Shown piece after piece: positions 24,561 through 39,300 of a DNA stretch of 64,000 bases. The translations under genes were made by a program, and so were the position numbers. This stretch comes from Gymnorhina tibicen (Eukaryota; Chordata; Aves; Passeriformes; Artamidae): contig VXAZ01003471.1 of assembly GCA_013399875.1 (NCBI GenBank), positions 936,084-1,000,083 of the forward strand, written 5' to 3'. Position 1 is the first letter of the stretch. The number at the start of each line of letters is the position of its first letter. The notes under the pieces are model-generated. The model ran no database searches and was not told the DNA's origin. It saw only the letters and a list, made by a program, of their open reading frames with translations.

Positions 24561-27500
24561 ACAATTATTTTTCATTCCATATTAATTTTTATTTTCTCTG
24601 TTAAAACATAGTTTAAAAAGAGATTTAACTCTAAAGTTGCTTTATCAACACAAACGTGGCTAGATATGAAATATTGCTCAAAGGCTGTTAAGGGAGCACC
24701 TTATATTACTTAGAAAAGCTGGAAGGAAAGGTCAGAGGAGAATGTCAGGGGAAAAATAGTAATAGATCCACGTTTCCAAAAACAGAGAAAAATAAATAGT
24801 AAATACTAGGAAGCCTAAAAAATATCATCTTTACCACTGTGCACGATTAAAGCTGCAGGTAGGCTTTAACGCAGTGTCAGTGACGTTATCACTGCTTGTG
24901 ATTTTCTTTTATGTTTTCTGACACATCCCCACAATCATGTGCATTTCTAAAAACTTGCCACAGAATATGGCAAGGTATTTTCCCATGGGAACTGGACTGG
25001 CAGGAACCAAATCAGTCTCTTCCCTGCAGTAGAAATTTGTCATTTCAGGATCCAAAGATGCTTTGAGTGGGCACGTTTTCTATTTTTATTCGCTGAGTTA
25101 TTACGGGATCTGAATGCCAATAACAGATAAGCACATCGCAAACAGACTCAGCAAGTTCTGCCTTTTCTGCCTCTGGAGAGTCACCGCTCAAGCAATATCT
25201 CAGCACTGGGGTGACAGTTCTCCCCGGAGGGGGACAAGAGACAAATCCCTTCCACTCCTCAAGCCCCCTGGCCTGCACCATCTGATGAATTTGTAGTCTC
25301 CAATACAGTTAGGTGTGTATAATTCAATGTATTGCTGAAGACCAGTTACTGTACTTTATAGCTGACATTACTGGGGATATTTTTTTCTACAAAATAAAAC
25401 AATATTTGTTTCCTGAAAGGGAAATGTGCTGTCTGTAGCTATCAGCAGCCAACAGTTGCTGCTGGCTAGAGCTAAAGGAGACAAAAAGAGGTGGATTTCA
25501 CTTTAGCAATATTGGGAAGAATCATTTATCATTCAGAGTGTGTTTTCAGGATCAGAGGGCCCATTTGAAAGTCACTATAGGATGACTGCTTTATTGCATG
25601 ATATCGAACAATTGCATTAAAAGCAAGGGCTACAGAAGATATCCTGGCTTGTTGCGTGCTGCAACGGAATCTGGAGTCTTATACCGTACATGACTGTGTC
25701 TAGGGATGCAAGGAGGGGGTGTGTGGTGGGAGGGGCCCATTGCTTTGAGGGTCTGCAGCTATTTGCCATCAGGATCTGATTCTGTAATTACCGAGCATTT
25801 TACAGAAATTCATCACTCCACTCACACAGTATGTCTGTGAGGTTCAAAAGTGAGTACGGGTCTGGGAGGTTTGAGATTTTATTTTCTTTTGCCCCATTTC
25901 AGTGCTTGGGAAAGCACTGATGAGCACTTAAGTGGCTTCCTTCCTGGAAGACAGGGCTCTTTGAGGAATTAAAGGTAAAAATGGCATTCAGAAGAGTACT
26001 GGGTGTGAATCCAGAGCTGCAGGTTCTCAGAAGAACAACAAACCTACACCAGCATTCTCTGCCCCAAGAGCACTCCACTGGACGTTTCTGGGGCCACAGG
26101 AGGATTTACTTTTCCCAGAGGGATTACGGATAAACTTCTCCTGACCTACAAATCCCTTGCTTAGAACATCTATTTTTAACTGATTCATAGGATACTGGGT
26201 TTGGCATTTTTTTGGGATAATTTTTTTTTTTGATAGGGTGTATTGTAATCATATAGTGGATCAGTTAGCATTGCATATCAGGTCAGATATTAGCTCTTGC
26301 AAAGGAAATCACATACACTACTGACCCATCATACAGAGTCTTTCTATTTATTTCCTTATTTCCTTGTTGTTGCGTTTAAGCTAAAGTAAAGGACACCTGG
26401 GATGCAGGAACACATCTGTGGAGAAAAAGCAGTTCTCTTCTACCTCCAGGAGTCAGGATACAAGAAATTATTCTCTTTCATGGTTTACATTTTTGCTAGG
26501 AAATAAATGCTACAGAGAAGTTTAAGGAAAAGCTGTCAATAAGCAGGTAGAAACGTCCAAAGGCTGCCCTGGTAGAAAGCTGTAATAAGTACTACAGCTT
26601 TTACAACAACATTTAAAAGGCCTGTAAAGGATCAGCAAATAGGTAAGAAGGCTTAGAAAGGTGCAGAGACCTTATACAAGCTTTGCATGAAATGAAAAGC
26701 ACGTACAATTTGCATTTTGCATGAATATAGTGCAGCTACTTGGCCTTTCCACCATGGTGAACCTGTACCAGACCTGTCAAAGGTGTATGTGCTTCCTGGT
26801 CACAGACCTGCAGTCCAGTGGCAGGTGTGAGGCAGGCGATGAACAGCAACTGGGAGGACTCAGACACGGGCTTTGAGTCAGAGTCAGGCTATCCAGAGCA
26901 CAGCGTGCCCAAATCACGTGAGGGATGGGGTCTGCCACCTCTGGAGCAGCACATGACACAGCTGGGGCATGGGTGGTATTTACTGGGTCACTGTGCAGAG
27001 CTTGTCTCCAATATCCCAAGTAGATCCACGTGTCTGCATGTGAAGAAGGCAGCGTGGTTTAGGAAAAGCCTGCTTTTCAGAGAAAGCCTCAGCGCTTGGG
27101 CCGTCCATCAGCTGCCCCATGAGCTCCTGTATCTCTTGCTGCTCACAACTCGTTTCTCCCAGGCATTAGATGTAATGAAGACAGGATGGTCTACAACTTT
27201 ATGACAGTTCCATTTATTTCTACTATTTTCACACAAACCCAAGCAACAAGCAGCAGTTGCTTCCTCTGCAGCTTGATAAATGTCAGTATTAATTAAAATT
27301 GTTCGGAGTAGGGTTGGGTTTTTTTCCTCTCTCTGCACCAGGCTGGCAGGGAGGAGAAGCCTGACGGGCAGATGCAGCTGCTGAGCTGTTGACTGGAAAT
27401 GTTGTCACAGGGAACGAGGCAAAGGAGAAGTAGCTGGTCTCTGACAAAGTGAATTGGAAATAGAGGAAGCATTTTGTCACCTGCACTGTGCTGTCACTCA

Positions 27501-29440
27501 GCTCAATGTGGGGGAGTATGTCTGGATATGGGTCTTGAACTTAATCCTTTGCTCCCCTGGCTGGGAAGTCTGCAAAGGCAGCTGTTCAGCCCATATGGAC
27601 GGGATAGTGCTCCCCCACCACTGCTATCTAATGATGCTTTCCTGACTGACACTCAGAGAGAGCCCTTGATTCAAGAGGGAAGGTCAACACAAGACAATAC
27701 TTTTTAGGATACAGGGAGAAAAAGCAGGGGACACCCCCCTCACTAAACCTCCCTGTGCCACTGTGTATTTATATGCACTCCTTCTGACACCCCACCAAGA
27801 TGTTCATACACCACATGTCTTCTATCAGCCTTGGGGGCACTCAAGCAAGAACCAAAATTGTGCTTCGGTGCTCATGGATGTGCTTGATTCCAGCTGTGGC
27901 AGGTCTGAATGCAGCCATGGTGGTTGCAGTGCTGCACCCTCATTTCTCTTACCTCTCTGAGCTCAGAGGAGGCCATTACAATCTGCTACAGCTGATTTTC
28001 ATACAAGACTACAAAATAATTTTTCTTTTTTGTCCCCAGACTTTACTAACAACAGAGGAAAAGAAATTTGAATAAACCCATGGGGATCAAGTGCATGCAT
28101 TCTCCTGACTTGGACAGAAATGTATGCTCCACTGTTGCTCAGACACATCTCAACAACCTTCCCGGGTGTTTTCCTTTGAGGGGGAGAAAACAGCTTGTCT
28201 TACAGAGCAGGATCAGTCCCTCTTTTAGAAAATGTTGTCAAGAAAAAAGGTGAATGGTTTGCCATGCACTCTTCCTAAGTTCTGCATTGTTCTCTGGTAA
28301 ACTGAAGCAGAGAGGATAAGGAGGACAATGACTGCTCCAGATCAAAGGACAGATCACAATGAATAAAGAACTAGAAAGGTTTTGGAAGTGCAAAATGCGG
28401 TTTTTATAAAGCTGTGGTTTCTATTACACACATGGAGACCTAGGCTTGATTTGCAGAAACACTTAGTGACAAAAGGAAATATACTTCCTTTTGGCATCTG
28501 TAAAAATCTCATTTACAAGCAGAAGTGTGGAAATGCAATAAAATGAACATCACTACTGTAAATGACAACTCAGTTTCATTACTGTATTGAGCTTTTTTTT
28601 GCTTCTTTTTCAGATTAGTAGTACCACAGGCTGCTTCTTCTAAATACCATCTTACGCAGATGCACCTTGATTCAAGCCCTGGTTCCCTTGCTCTTGTTTT
28701 AATTTACTGTAATCCTTTGATGAATGCATTTGTTTGTATTGAGCGCTATATTTTTTTCACTGCTGGTCTGTACAAAGTATATGTTACCTAGCAAGATACT
28801 GACTTCTAAAAGCCTCATTTCTAAGAAGATATCTGTCACCCCAAGTGTAGTAGTCAAAAGAATCCCTTAAGTAGAAGTGCCTTTTACCAGCATAAAAAAG
28901 TAAAGACTCTTCCACCTGTCCTCCTGGTCTAATCTTACAATGGGTTGGTATTTCTGTCTATACACTCAAAAGAAACCTGGTTTCTGTAAATTTCTTTTTA
29001 ATAAAAATGTGTTACCTATGATAAATATATATTGCCTAGGTCAAATGAATCTGATTGTGAAAACATATTGAGCAAAAGTATTGGTAGGATTTAATTTCAT
29101 CTCTCAAAAAAAAAAACAAAACCAACCACCCACCAAAATCTGTAGCTATTGAATGCTGGTTTGAATTAAATTCTATTTGTTTTAATAAAAGTGTAGTGGC
29201 CTGAGTGTACATATATTTGTTTTAGTGGCAGTGCACTGGATCCAATAAAACTATATTGGCTTCACTGCTTATGTCTCCTTTTCAGAGAAAATGGATTGAA
29301 AGGAAAAATGAAACAGGCATGAATCAGCCAGTCCTGAGGTTTCTGCTGGATTCTGGCATCCAAATAAACTGGTAAAAAAACCCAACTGTATTACTAAATA
29401 TTGCTTTTAAATTGAAATATGTTTTAATGTCAAGGCTGCA
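24561..29440. other. Non-coding stretch, nothing recognised
   Basis: AT-leaning, with a GC-richer patch around 26.75-27.2 kb that carries overlapping ORFs up to 128 codons on the plus strand. None has a recognisable product. No transposon recognised. Confidence 0.5.
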
Positions 29441-30311
29441 CATGAGGGATTTAATTGTCTCCGTAAAGGAGAGCCGTTTTCAAGACCAGACCTGGCTGTG
29501 GTGGGTCAGTGCATCTGCTTGTGGCTGCAGAAGCAGAAACCTGAGCTGGCTGTGACTCCCCGTTCTGCTGGTGTAAGTCAGGTCTGCCGGCAGTGAAGGC
29601 ACTCAGCTGATCACCACATACCTGAGATAACGTGGGTCGAGTGTCAGCAGCCTCAGCCTCAGCCGTATCTCTGCCCAAAAGTGCAGGATGTAGATCATGT
29701 CTGCATTGGATGCTGGCTGACAGGGGCTGGCATTGCCACAGAGGCCCAGCTGCCGCCAGAGCTTTAAACACACTCGCCTTGGATCAGTCACTTCTGCCAC
29801 CAGGACAGAACATTGTACTCATCTGCTTTTGCACAGGACCTCACGAGTGTCTGTGTTTCCTGCTCAGCAATATTACCTGTTCATGTTACTGCAGCTAGGA
29901 AAGCCACCAGCAGCCTAGGAGGGGCTGGTCTGGACCACATTCACTACAGCTTTTCAGGGTGGCACGCGGTAGCTTCTGCTAAATGGGAGTAAGAATGTGC
30001 TCAGCAGAGAGTCTTAAGTAAGTTATCTGTGGTTGAACCACTTGTTTTACATTTGTAAACTACAGTGTCCCCAGTTTTCAATGAGACCCGAAGTGAGTAG
30101 CTCTGTGCAGCCAGCCAGTGCCTGTGTTGACCACAGGAACTCAGATCATGATGCTCTTGCATGCCTTTGTTTGCCCTGTGTGTCATTGCCCCTAAAAATG
30201 TCACCAAGTGCCCTTTCCAAATTCTTAAATTGAATTTAAAAAGGAAAAGACATTCCTGTAATTTTCCAAGCTTCCCTAGTGCCACCTTTACAGCCAGTGC
30301 AACCGGCAGTA
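29441..30311. other. GC-richer non-coding block
   Basis: Composition is more GC-rich than upstream DNA. ORFs of 60-116 codons occur on both strands and overlap each other, and none is recognisable. Confidence 0.45.
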
Positions 30312-30367
30312 AGAGCTCCACACACTGACTCTGACAGTCAGAACTCCACACACAGACTCTGACGTTA
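30312..30367. repeat. Two-copy 28-bp tandem duplication
   Basis: Copies start at 30312 and 30340 and share ctccacacac and gactctgac cores with only a few substitutions. Confidence 0.8.
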
Positions 30368-33300
30368 GAAAGGACACTTCACTCTCAGCTCAGCAAGTTC
30401 CATCTGGATATTTGCTAAGGGGTGAAATGGATGCTGTTGGCTGGCCTGGCTTCTCACATAACTTAAATCACAGCTGACAACCTAACCTGAGTAATGCTTT
30501 GTTTGATGCCATGCTTCCTTTTAGGAGGCTGGCATCAGGTTGTGTGAATCCAAATCCGCATGGTATTCCTTCATGCGAAAACACAATCGGCACCAACTCA
30601 TTTACAGTTTGTGCTGAAGTGGGTGCCCCTGGGACTGTGGGAGCCAGTCCAAGTGAGGGGAATTTGGCTGCAGCAGTAGTTTAGCTGTGGGAGACGATAC
30701 GGCTGCAGGCTTCTCCAGCTCTAGCTTCTTAGAAAACTGAATAAAGAAATAATTCAAAGAAAAGCAAAACAGCTGCTGATGAAGCAATATACAGAAGAAA
30801 ATCCAGCTGAGGAATGGGTTTGCGAGTACTACACTGAGCAATCACTGACAAAGTCGCCATGACCTTGTGGAAGTTATATGCACTGCAGTCAGTTCATTTA
30901 CCCCAGAAACAAGCTAACTCAGCTGGCCAAACCAGATTTGGGATAGCTGTGAGGGTTCCACTGCCATGCACATGATGGTGGTGAAGGTGGAAGACTTCAT
31001 GAAGCATCTAGATAACTGATTTGACAATGTGAGGGAAGATCGGGGGTGACAGTAAATAAACAGGCTGCAGATTTCATGGTGATGTTCTCTGAGGTGCTCC
31101 CTGCACTGGGCCATGCAGAATTGCTGATAGCTGTGAGGAGCTGAGAGAGGAGTTTGGAGTTTTTAAGAATTTGGGAAACTCTTGTAGCAGCCAGCTCAGG
31201 AAAGATGGACTCCGCCAAAATCAAATAGGACCAAGTAGTTAGCACTTACAGCATAAAGAATTACAGGAGAGTTTTGAACTAGAAGCTGTCATAAATCTGG
31301 GTGCAGAGGAGTACACAGACTGAGGTGACACCACCTCCAGGGGTGAAAACATAAATTCTGTATCAGAAATGGACTGGATAAATTAAGGGATGGCAAATCC
31401 CACCAGGGTCATTAAATTCAATGGTTGAATTCCTCCCAGCTGCTGGAAGCTGGAGGTGTAAGAGGGGGATTTATCAGAGATGCCAGATCATGTGGCAAGC
31501 ATGGGATTTCAGTCTCTTTCTCAACACATGATCCCTGCATCAGACAGAGTGATGGGGGTGATGGAGGAGAGATCTTTGAACCGCTTGCCCATCACAAGAT
31601 CATCTGCCTGGGGCCCATGTTCCCCATAGTCCATCTCTGTCCCATCTTGCCTGCCACCCTGGTTCCCCTGTGGCCACCATGCAGTGCCAGCCCCACACCC
31701 CAGCCTTCTCTGGCCAATCCTCTGCCTCGCACTGAGCCAACACTGACAGCTTTTCTGCCTGCCCAGGGATGTTGGAGCAGCCTGAGCAGCTTATGCAGGG
31801 ATCTTCTGGTCTTTTTATCCCCTGGCCAGGTATGTGGGAGATGCCTTGTTTGAGTCCTAAATATGTTTCACTTAAGCTATGATGATGGTGTACTAAAGTG
31901 CTGTAATCTTTGCTAGGTTTCTCTTTACATTGCTGTAATTACTGTGTTAACTGACTCTTTTATAAGTAACAGCAACATAAAAATACCTCGGCATGTTTTC
32001 CTTTAATTAGCTACAACTTGTTTGTAATCTTCCCTACACTTTCTTCAGTGTCTTTGTTTGTGATAGATGTGGCATTGTTTTCATCTCCTGATCACGGAGT
32101 TGCTTCACCTCTGAGACAGCAGTCTGGCCCTGGGACCCTCAGCCAGGCTTTGCCTGGGCTGCCCCAGTCTGGGAAATGCAGTGGTGGTGCAGCTGAATGA
32201 TGCCAGTGTGGGACACAAAAGAGTTCCCCTTACTCAGCCCCTCCATCAGCAGCAAAACTTTTGGGGAACCTCATGGAGCAATGTGATTTCCTTTGAGGGT
32301 ATCATCACCACCTGAGCCAAGGGAGGGGACATTCACGCCCATGGCCGTGGGCCCTGTCAGTGTATGGGTCACACCGCCTGGATGCTGGGGATGCTGCCGG
32401 GAACGCGTTGCCATCACCTTCCTCTCGTGTCCATTTAAGGACACTGGGGGCAAGTGATGACAAAAGGAATTGATACCCAAGTACTAAGGCAGAAGTTCAG
32501 TGCCAGGGCTGGTAACTGATACACGTGACTACAGATGAGCTGTGAAGCAGAAAGGGTTTTGACTATGTGGCAGAGGGATTTGAGGGACAGCTGCAAGAGC
32601 TTTCTCCATCATTGCTGCTGGCAGGAAGCGCTAACGTGGTCAGGCAGTGCCTCTGCTCCAGCCATCCGTTCACAGCACTGCTGCCCAGCTCCATCAGCCT
32701 GGTCTCGAGGAGCCACTCTACCCCTCAGCCCTCGCCCCCAGACACTGCTGCAGGAGAGCAGCACACAGGCATGGACCACGGCCCAGAAAGCCTCAGTCGA
32801 TTACGCTGCCGTAACATCACATCAGTGAACTCACAGTTTGACTGCTTATGGCAGATGGACGAACACTTGTCGGTTATCTGGTGCTGAGCGAGGGGCAGAT
32901 TTATTTCCAGAGCTTGTGACTCTCATTTCTCCCAGCTGAAGCTGCAAGGCAGAGTGTGCATCTGTGATACTTCTTTTTTCAGGTGCAGCTATGTTGCAGT
33001 GAGGTCTGTCACCAAAAGCAATGGGATTTTTGGCATGTTTGTATGGGGAATGCAGGAAGGAGAGTGAAAGGCATCCCCGCTTTCCATAGCACTGTAAGCT
33101 GCTTGAATTCATACAAGCATGAATTGAATTTCCAAATCTCAGCCATACCCTGTGTGCATGGACAGCTGGTTGACCAGCAAAGGACTGCAGGGCCCCGTAA
33201 AGCAGGGGGAAAAACAGGGGAAATCTGTGTTGGGGTGATATTAATGTGCACTCCAAAAATAAAGGAAATGTGAGCTGCCACCTTGGATCTGGCCAGGGGT

Positions 33301-36300
33301 CCACTCCTGGCTGTCTGCAACACTGACTATTTCAGGGCAATGGAAGGAAACCCCTCAGGAGACAGCTACATTGGTCTCCTGAGCAAGGCTGACTTAAAAT
33401 CTGAAAATAATGCCTGGGCTGCAGAAGTAACTGCACTTGCTACGAAAACAGCTTTGTTTGCTTTCTGGCAACTTTTCTCCAGCAAGACATCAGTGTCACA
33501 CAACTGCTTGCAGGCAGGATGTAACAGGGACCGAAATATATTGGGAGGTGTGATATTTACAGAGACCTGTAAAGTAGCAGCTGCAAGAACTTCACTTACT
33601 AACAACTCACCAAGGCTCTTTTAATTCTCAAAATACCCTCGCTGTATGAAATTTGAAAAAGATGCACGATGTGCAAATGTCCATGGAAGATATCAGTATC
33701 ACTGCCAAGGACTATCTCCTTTTAAAAAAGGCACTTTAAGTGTTGTACTTTACCGAGGTTTTTCTCAAGGGCTGGATGATATTTATGGGAAACTGGTCCT
33801 GAACTCAGCTGTTGACTTTTAGACCCTTCGTCTTCAAAGCTGTCTATGGAGGGCTATTAGTACCTTCTGACCAGACATTATTGGTAGAAAGAGCATAGGA
33901 AAGTAAACATCAAAAATATACCACATTTCTGAAGAGTTTTCTCTGTTCATTTTTTATCATATCCAGCTAGAATAACAGAAAAGATTTCATTTGGAGGAGG
34001 TCAAATATTTTGAGATGCCACTTTCTTTTTTTCTCCCCTGGAAAAGAAAACACAAGCAAAACAGAAAAAAAAATCAGACACTCTGCTTATAGCAAGGAAA
34101 TCTGTTTATGCATGATTTGAAATCAGAGCAGAATTTCACTTCATTCTGTCTTCTGTTTTCGTGTTTCATATTTCATGCTTTGGTTAACACTTATTTAGTC
34201 CTTATTTATTCCTAGAGGCTGTGACAGGTTGTCCTGAAAGTTTTTAGACTTGCTGAGCATACACTCTCCACAGAGCATGTCAAAATGAAAGGAACAAAGA
34301 ATTCATTCATTTGCATTTAAAAAATATATGCTTTAAAGACCCAGCCTTTCCTCTTGACATTGTAACATCAAACACAAAAGTCCGTAAGCTATCAACAGCA
34401 TGAAGAAAACAAAACAATTACATATGGAATTTCCTTTCTCTAATTCAAAGAAATTTAAGTGGGAGATTTGGTTTTCCTTCTGAATTAAGGTGAAACAAAA
34501 AAATTTAAGTGTATTAATTTATCCAAACAAATTCCCTTTTTCAGGCAATTCAAATTTTAGCCAGTTTCAGTGGCTTTATAAAGGCTTTTCCTTCTTCCTA
34601 GTCACATCTCTGTGGGGAAGGAAGATATGGCCAACATGTAAGGGTCAGTCCTGTGCTTGTCAGCTCGTGCTTTGGCTTCACCATATGCTGACCACGTTCA
34701 ATTATATGGAGAAGGTTTTAAGAATACAGTAACACCTTTGGGACCACCAAGGGGATGCTTCAGGAAGAGAAAGTGATGGGTAGAGGTGACAGTGTCCAGC
34801 GCTGCAAAATTCTGTCTGTATTTCCTTCTGTTTTCCCAAGCCGGGCACTCTGGCCCTTGTCACAAGAAAATGCCAATCTCATGGATTCAAATGAGCATCT
34901 TGCTTTACTGTGTGGGCATCATGAAGAGCACGAAGTCCCCACTTCTTCCCAGCTTAGTCTTAGAGCAGTCAGTGTGACTCTGGAGCTTGCATGAGAGAGG
35001 GTGGTTTTAATGCACTGTTTCCTCCCAGCTGAGACCATCATCCCCTGCCTCAAGGGTTTCCACCATGATCTGAGAGCTGGGCATCAGCTGGGATGATCTG
35101 GACCCTAGCTGTGTCTCTTGTGCTGGTGGCCACTAGGAAGATGGCAAAGAGACACCGCAAGGGCTCCCCTGGGCTCTTGGCTCCCTCCTGCTAGGAGGTA
35201 TTTTGCCTCCCAAGCCTGGGAAGCATCATCAATGTTGAGTACACTTCACTATTACTCATCTCCTTTATAAATCTGCGACTAAAACACACAACAGAGAAGT
35301 CATTTAAAAATGGTGAGAGATTCTGCAGCAGTCCCTGAGCAGATTTCTAGGCTCACTGAAGGTGTGCACAGAGGCACACACCACACCTGCTATAGCATCG
35401 GGCAGGCAGTGCAGCGCTACTTTTTCATTACTATCTCTGCCCCCCACCCCTGTGTTTGATGCCCTGAGAAAGGCAATTACCCAGTTCACTTTCCTCAAAG
35501 AATACCTACAGGCTCAGGAAACACTTCACCAGACGGGCGGTGTCTGATGTCTAATAACATCCTCAATCTTGCTTTATAGACGTAGCTGCAAATGAAATGG
35601 TTTCTTCATGAAAAAAAAACCTGTCTTCTTTGAATTTCACGTGTAGCTTCTGCATTTATTTGGTCACCCTGTGTGTTGTAAGTGATGTATTTTTTGTGGT
35701 TAAAAAATAAAACAAGGAGCAGGATGAAGGCTGGCATTTCTTATACCAGTGAGCATTGCTGCTTGCTCCAGCTGACACTCATCCCTGGTCTTTCCCGCTT
35801 GCCTTTGCCACTGAGGAAATTCAGTCTGCTGCCATGTCATTGTTACAATAATCTCCAGCTCCTGGACACCAGTCTGAGTATGACAGTCTCACAAAACCGA
35901 TGTCACACTCATCTTGGGCAGGCTGTGTTTCACTGGCACATCTTCATTCCCCACAGCTGTCGCGCTGACTTCCAGTCACCATTCCCCTCTACGGCAGCTC
36001 AGGGCCAGGCAACACAAGGAAGAGGAGCTGGCTGTGGCACTCCTTCCAGCTTTGGCTTTTCCAGACCTAACTTGTTTTTCTTCTTCTTCCAGAGCAAAAA
36101 TCTTCACCTGTGATGGTGGTTACAGCCTCCTTCTGTGCTCTGACCCCAGCCATGTGTCAAACACGGCGTCTTTTTCAGGTATGTCCCTACAGCTCGTTTG
36201 CCCCTCTCTGAAAAACTACAGTGCCTCTTCTTTTCCAATCCACTCAGGTTTTTGAGAGCTTTCTGCTCTCAGTTTCAGGCTCCTTGCAGTTTTGCATTTT

Positions 36301-39300
36301 TCTATTTATTGATCTTGATTCTTCCAAGCAAGCTAGCATTCCATAGTCCAGTTTTTTTAATAAAATGGTTCTCATGCATTTTTCAGTACCATTTCCCATG
36401 CATGGCCTATCATTCCTGAATTATCCACAAGGCCTTGGTTTCTTCCCATCCCTCTTCAGCTTTTATCATGGAGGTTTGTTCTATTAGTGGTTCAGAAAAG
36501 GGTCAATTGGGATAAATGAAATTTATTGTAAAATATAGGTTCATGCAGTGATTTTTTTTTTTTTCTCTGTCTTTTGTATGCTGGATGCATTGTTGGTTTA
36601 TGAACCTTTCTAAATAGCAGTTATACATTTTTAGAAGCTCAACGAATAATTCAGGGTAATTCAGCCCAATACTGTAGCTCTTGCTACCAGCTGAGGTCTC
36701 GTTCAGCAAGTACTGCCAGGGGGGTGAGATGTTCATTAAAAGCCTCTCAGCTGTCAGTCGGCCAGCCAGCGGCAGCCTGCTCCACTTTATGTCGGGAAGA
36801 AATGGCTCACAGAGGACTCTTCTTGCTGAGGTCTCAGGGATCACAACTCAGACACTGTGGCCCGTTGGATCTGGTGCATGAGCATGTGCATATTTCATGT
36901 GCTTGTCCTTGGTGTGATGCAGTTGAGGCTGTGCTGCCCCAGAGGCTGGCAGGACTGAGGCGGGATGCTGAGGGGGGATGCTCCTTCAGGGATACCATTG
37001 CACCGGGCAGGCTTGAGGTGCTACAAAAAGGGGCTTCTTCTGGGATTCTGCTCTGCCCTGCAGAAGTGCAGCCCACTTGCATTAATTTGGTGCTTTCCTC
37101 TCACCTAAGATCAGGGCTGAGAAGGGAAAAGGCCTGTGAAAATAAGGAGCAAAAGACGAGAAAATTATTCCCGTGGGTTTCAGAAGCAACTGCACTGGAG
37201 TGGTGAGCACTATCAGCCTGATGGAGTGGGCACTTCATTTGAGATTTTGGACACAACTGGAGCAGATTCTTGGACCACATGCAGCCTTTAACTCTGCCTA
37301 TCCACACTTGGGTGTGTTTGACCCTCCAGAAAGGTATTTGTCAACCCATGGGACAGAACACACAGGCAAGGGAAAATGGCTATGGACCAGCAGGGTTTTA
37401 AAAACAAACCCAAACCACGTACATACACATCTCCCCTCATACTTCCACACTAGCAAACAATAACCAAACTTTCCGAGTTTTGTCTCATTTTTATTGTATT
37501 TTACAGTAAAATAATTATAGAAATTAAATTTAAAATTACAGATATGCTATCTGAGGTGGTAATTTCTGAAAAAGGTTATGCAGCTTTCTAGTTCAAGTCC
37601 ACTCTAACTGAGAAGTCCTAGTCTACAAATCCATCCTCTGCTCAAATTTGCATGAACATGTTCACGGATTGTATCTGATTATGTAAGTTGAAGGAAACAG
37701 CAGTGGTACGCAGCAGTGTGAATAGCAACAAACATGCATTAAAAGCTAGTCTCTCATTAACATCTGTCTGGATTATGCCAATTTGTTTCTGGCTTTGGTT
37801 TGGTTTTTTTTAATTGTCTTTCACATCCAGGGGCCAAAACAGAGATTGCATTAAGTGGACCAGTGCTGCTGGTGGTTTGAAAATGGCTTCCCTTTGCCCA
37901 GGCTTCCCAGCACTTTGCTGTTTGCTTTCTGCAGATGTTAGAGCGATGGAGCCTGGTTTGCATGAACGCCCATGAAAAGCCCATTTGAAGTTTGCACGCT
38001 CGAATACTGCCGTATAGCAGGAGTGCTGGGCTGAGATGACAAAGCTCTACCAGAGCCTCGAGCTTAAACCTAATGAGGGGCAAAAATTCTTCATCCGCCA
38101 CTGCTGTGACCATTTCTCTTCAATCTATGTTCTGCAATTACTACATTTAAAAGGGACACTGCTTAACACAGTGGGGGTTCAAGTTCATTGGGAAATTTTT
38201 CTAGAGCCCAGGCACACAGGCGAGTGAATGAGGTTTTGACTGTGCCTGAAGTAGCAGGTGCCATTATTTTAAGTAAATGTAATAAAAAGATTTCATTTCA
38301 GCTCTGCACAGAGACAGCAGAGACTGCAGTACCACCATTTTTCTAAGGCTGAAGCGTTGAGAAAAACCCCTCAGGTTTTATCCAGCAGGATAAAATTTTT
38401 AATATCAACTCAAAGCTCTTCCCCTGATCACAAAATTTGCATTCCTGTGGATAGAGGGAAAAAAACCACAAAGCTGCCTGATACTACTCATGATGAACTC
38501 AGCTCTCTTTTGAACAGGCAGGTTGAAATACTTGTAGCAGACCCTTCACAGTCTATCTGACCTGTTAGGAAAGAAGAAAGATAATAAATTGGACAAGTAA
38601 ATTTGAATTACAAATAAATTAGAGGAAGCCACAATCAAGGTACTGACATTCGGTAAGTGAAAAAAAGAAAGCTTTTGTGCAGGTAAATTATCTACTGTGA
38701 ATTATTTACTCAGCTCTGCTGTGAAGAGCTCTCAGGATGGGGCAGACAGAAGCAGGTACTTTGTTTGCTGGTTCAGGTTTCTGGTCCTGAGAATCAATCT
38801 TTGACCATTAAAGAAACACTGCTGCCTCTTCAAGTGTAATTTATTCAATAAGAGGCTTTTCTTTCTCTTTTTTTCAGGATGGATGCTGCAGAGATTCTTG
38901 ATTTTCATTTGTCTTTGTCTGGAGATGTGAAATAAGTTTGCCATATTGACCATTTCATGCAAATTTCTCAATATATTCATACATTCTTTTGGATATGGGA
39001 TTGTGAAGGACTCTGCTGACTTTGAGATTGCTGTTAAAAATGGAGATAAACCTGCTGAAGAGAATTTAACTCTATTTCTGTACAGCAGGTAATATTAAAA
39101 TTAATGGTATATGAGAGGAGCTGTTTTGTTGGTTTTTTTTTTTTACTTTGAGTGCTTTATAACATTTGTGAGGAACAGTGGTCCTTTGTTCCCACAAGAA
39201 CTTCTGTCTCACAAGGGTCTCATTTCCTACGCACAAGTGAAATGTTCTCCAAAGGCTTGGGTGTCTCCCAATCCAGCCAAGGCAGCAAGAGTCCTTCTGC

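Noticed and set aside
32535..33323. Overlapping ORFs of 97-152 codons on both strands
   Set aside because: Open on both strands at once in a GC-richer patch, which indicates scarcity of stop codons rather than coding.
36724..37206. 160-codon ORF, the longest in the window
   Set aside because: No domain or codon pattern recognised, and opposite-strand ORFs overlap it; probably chance.
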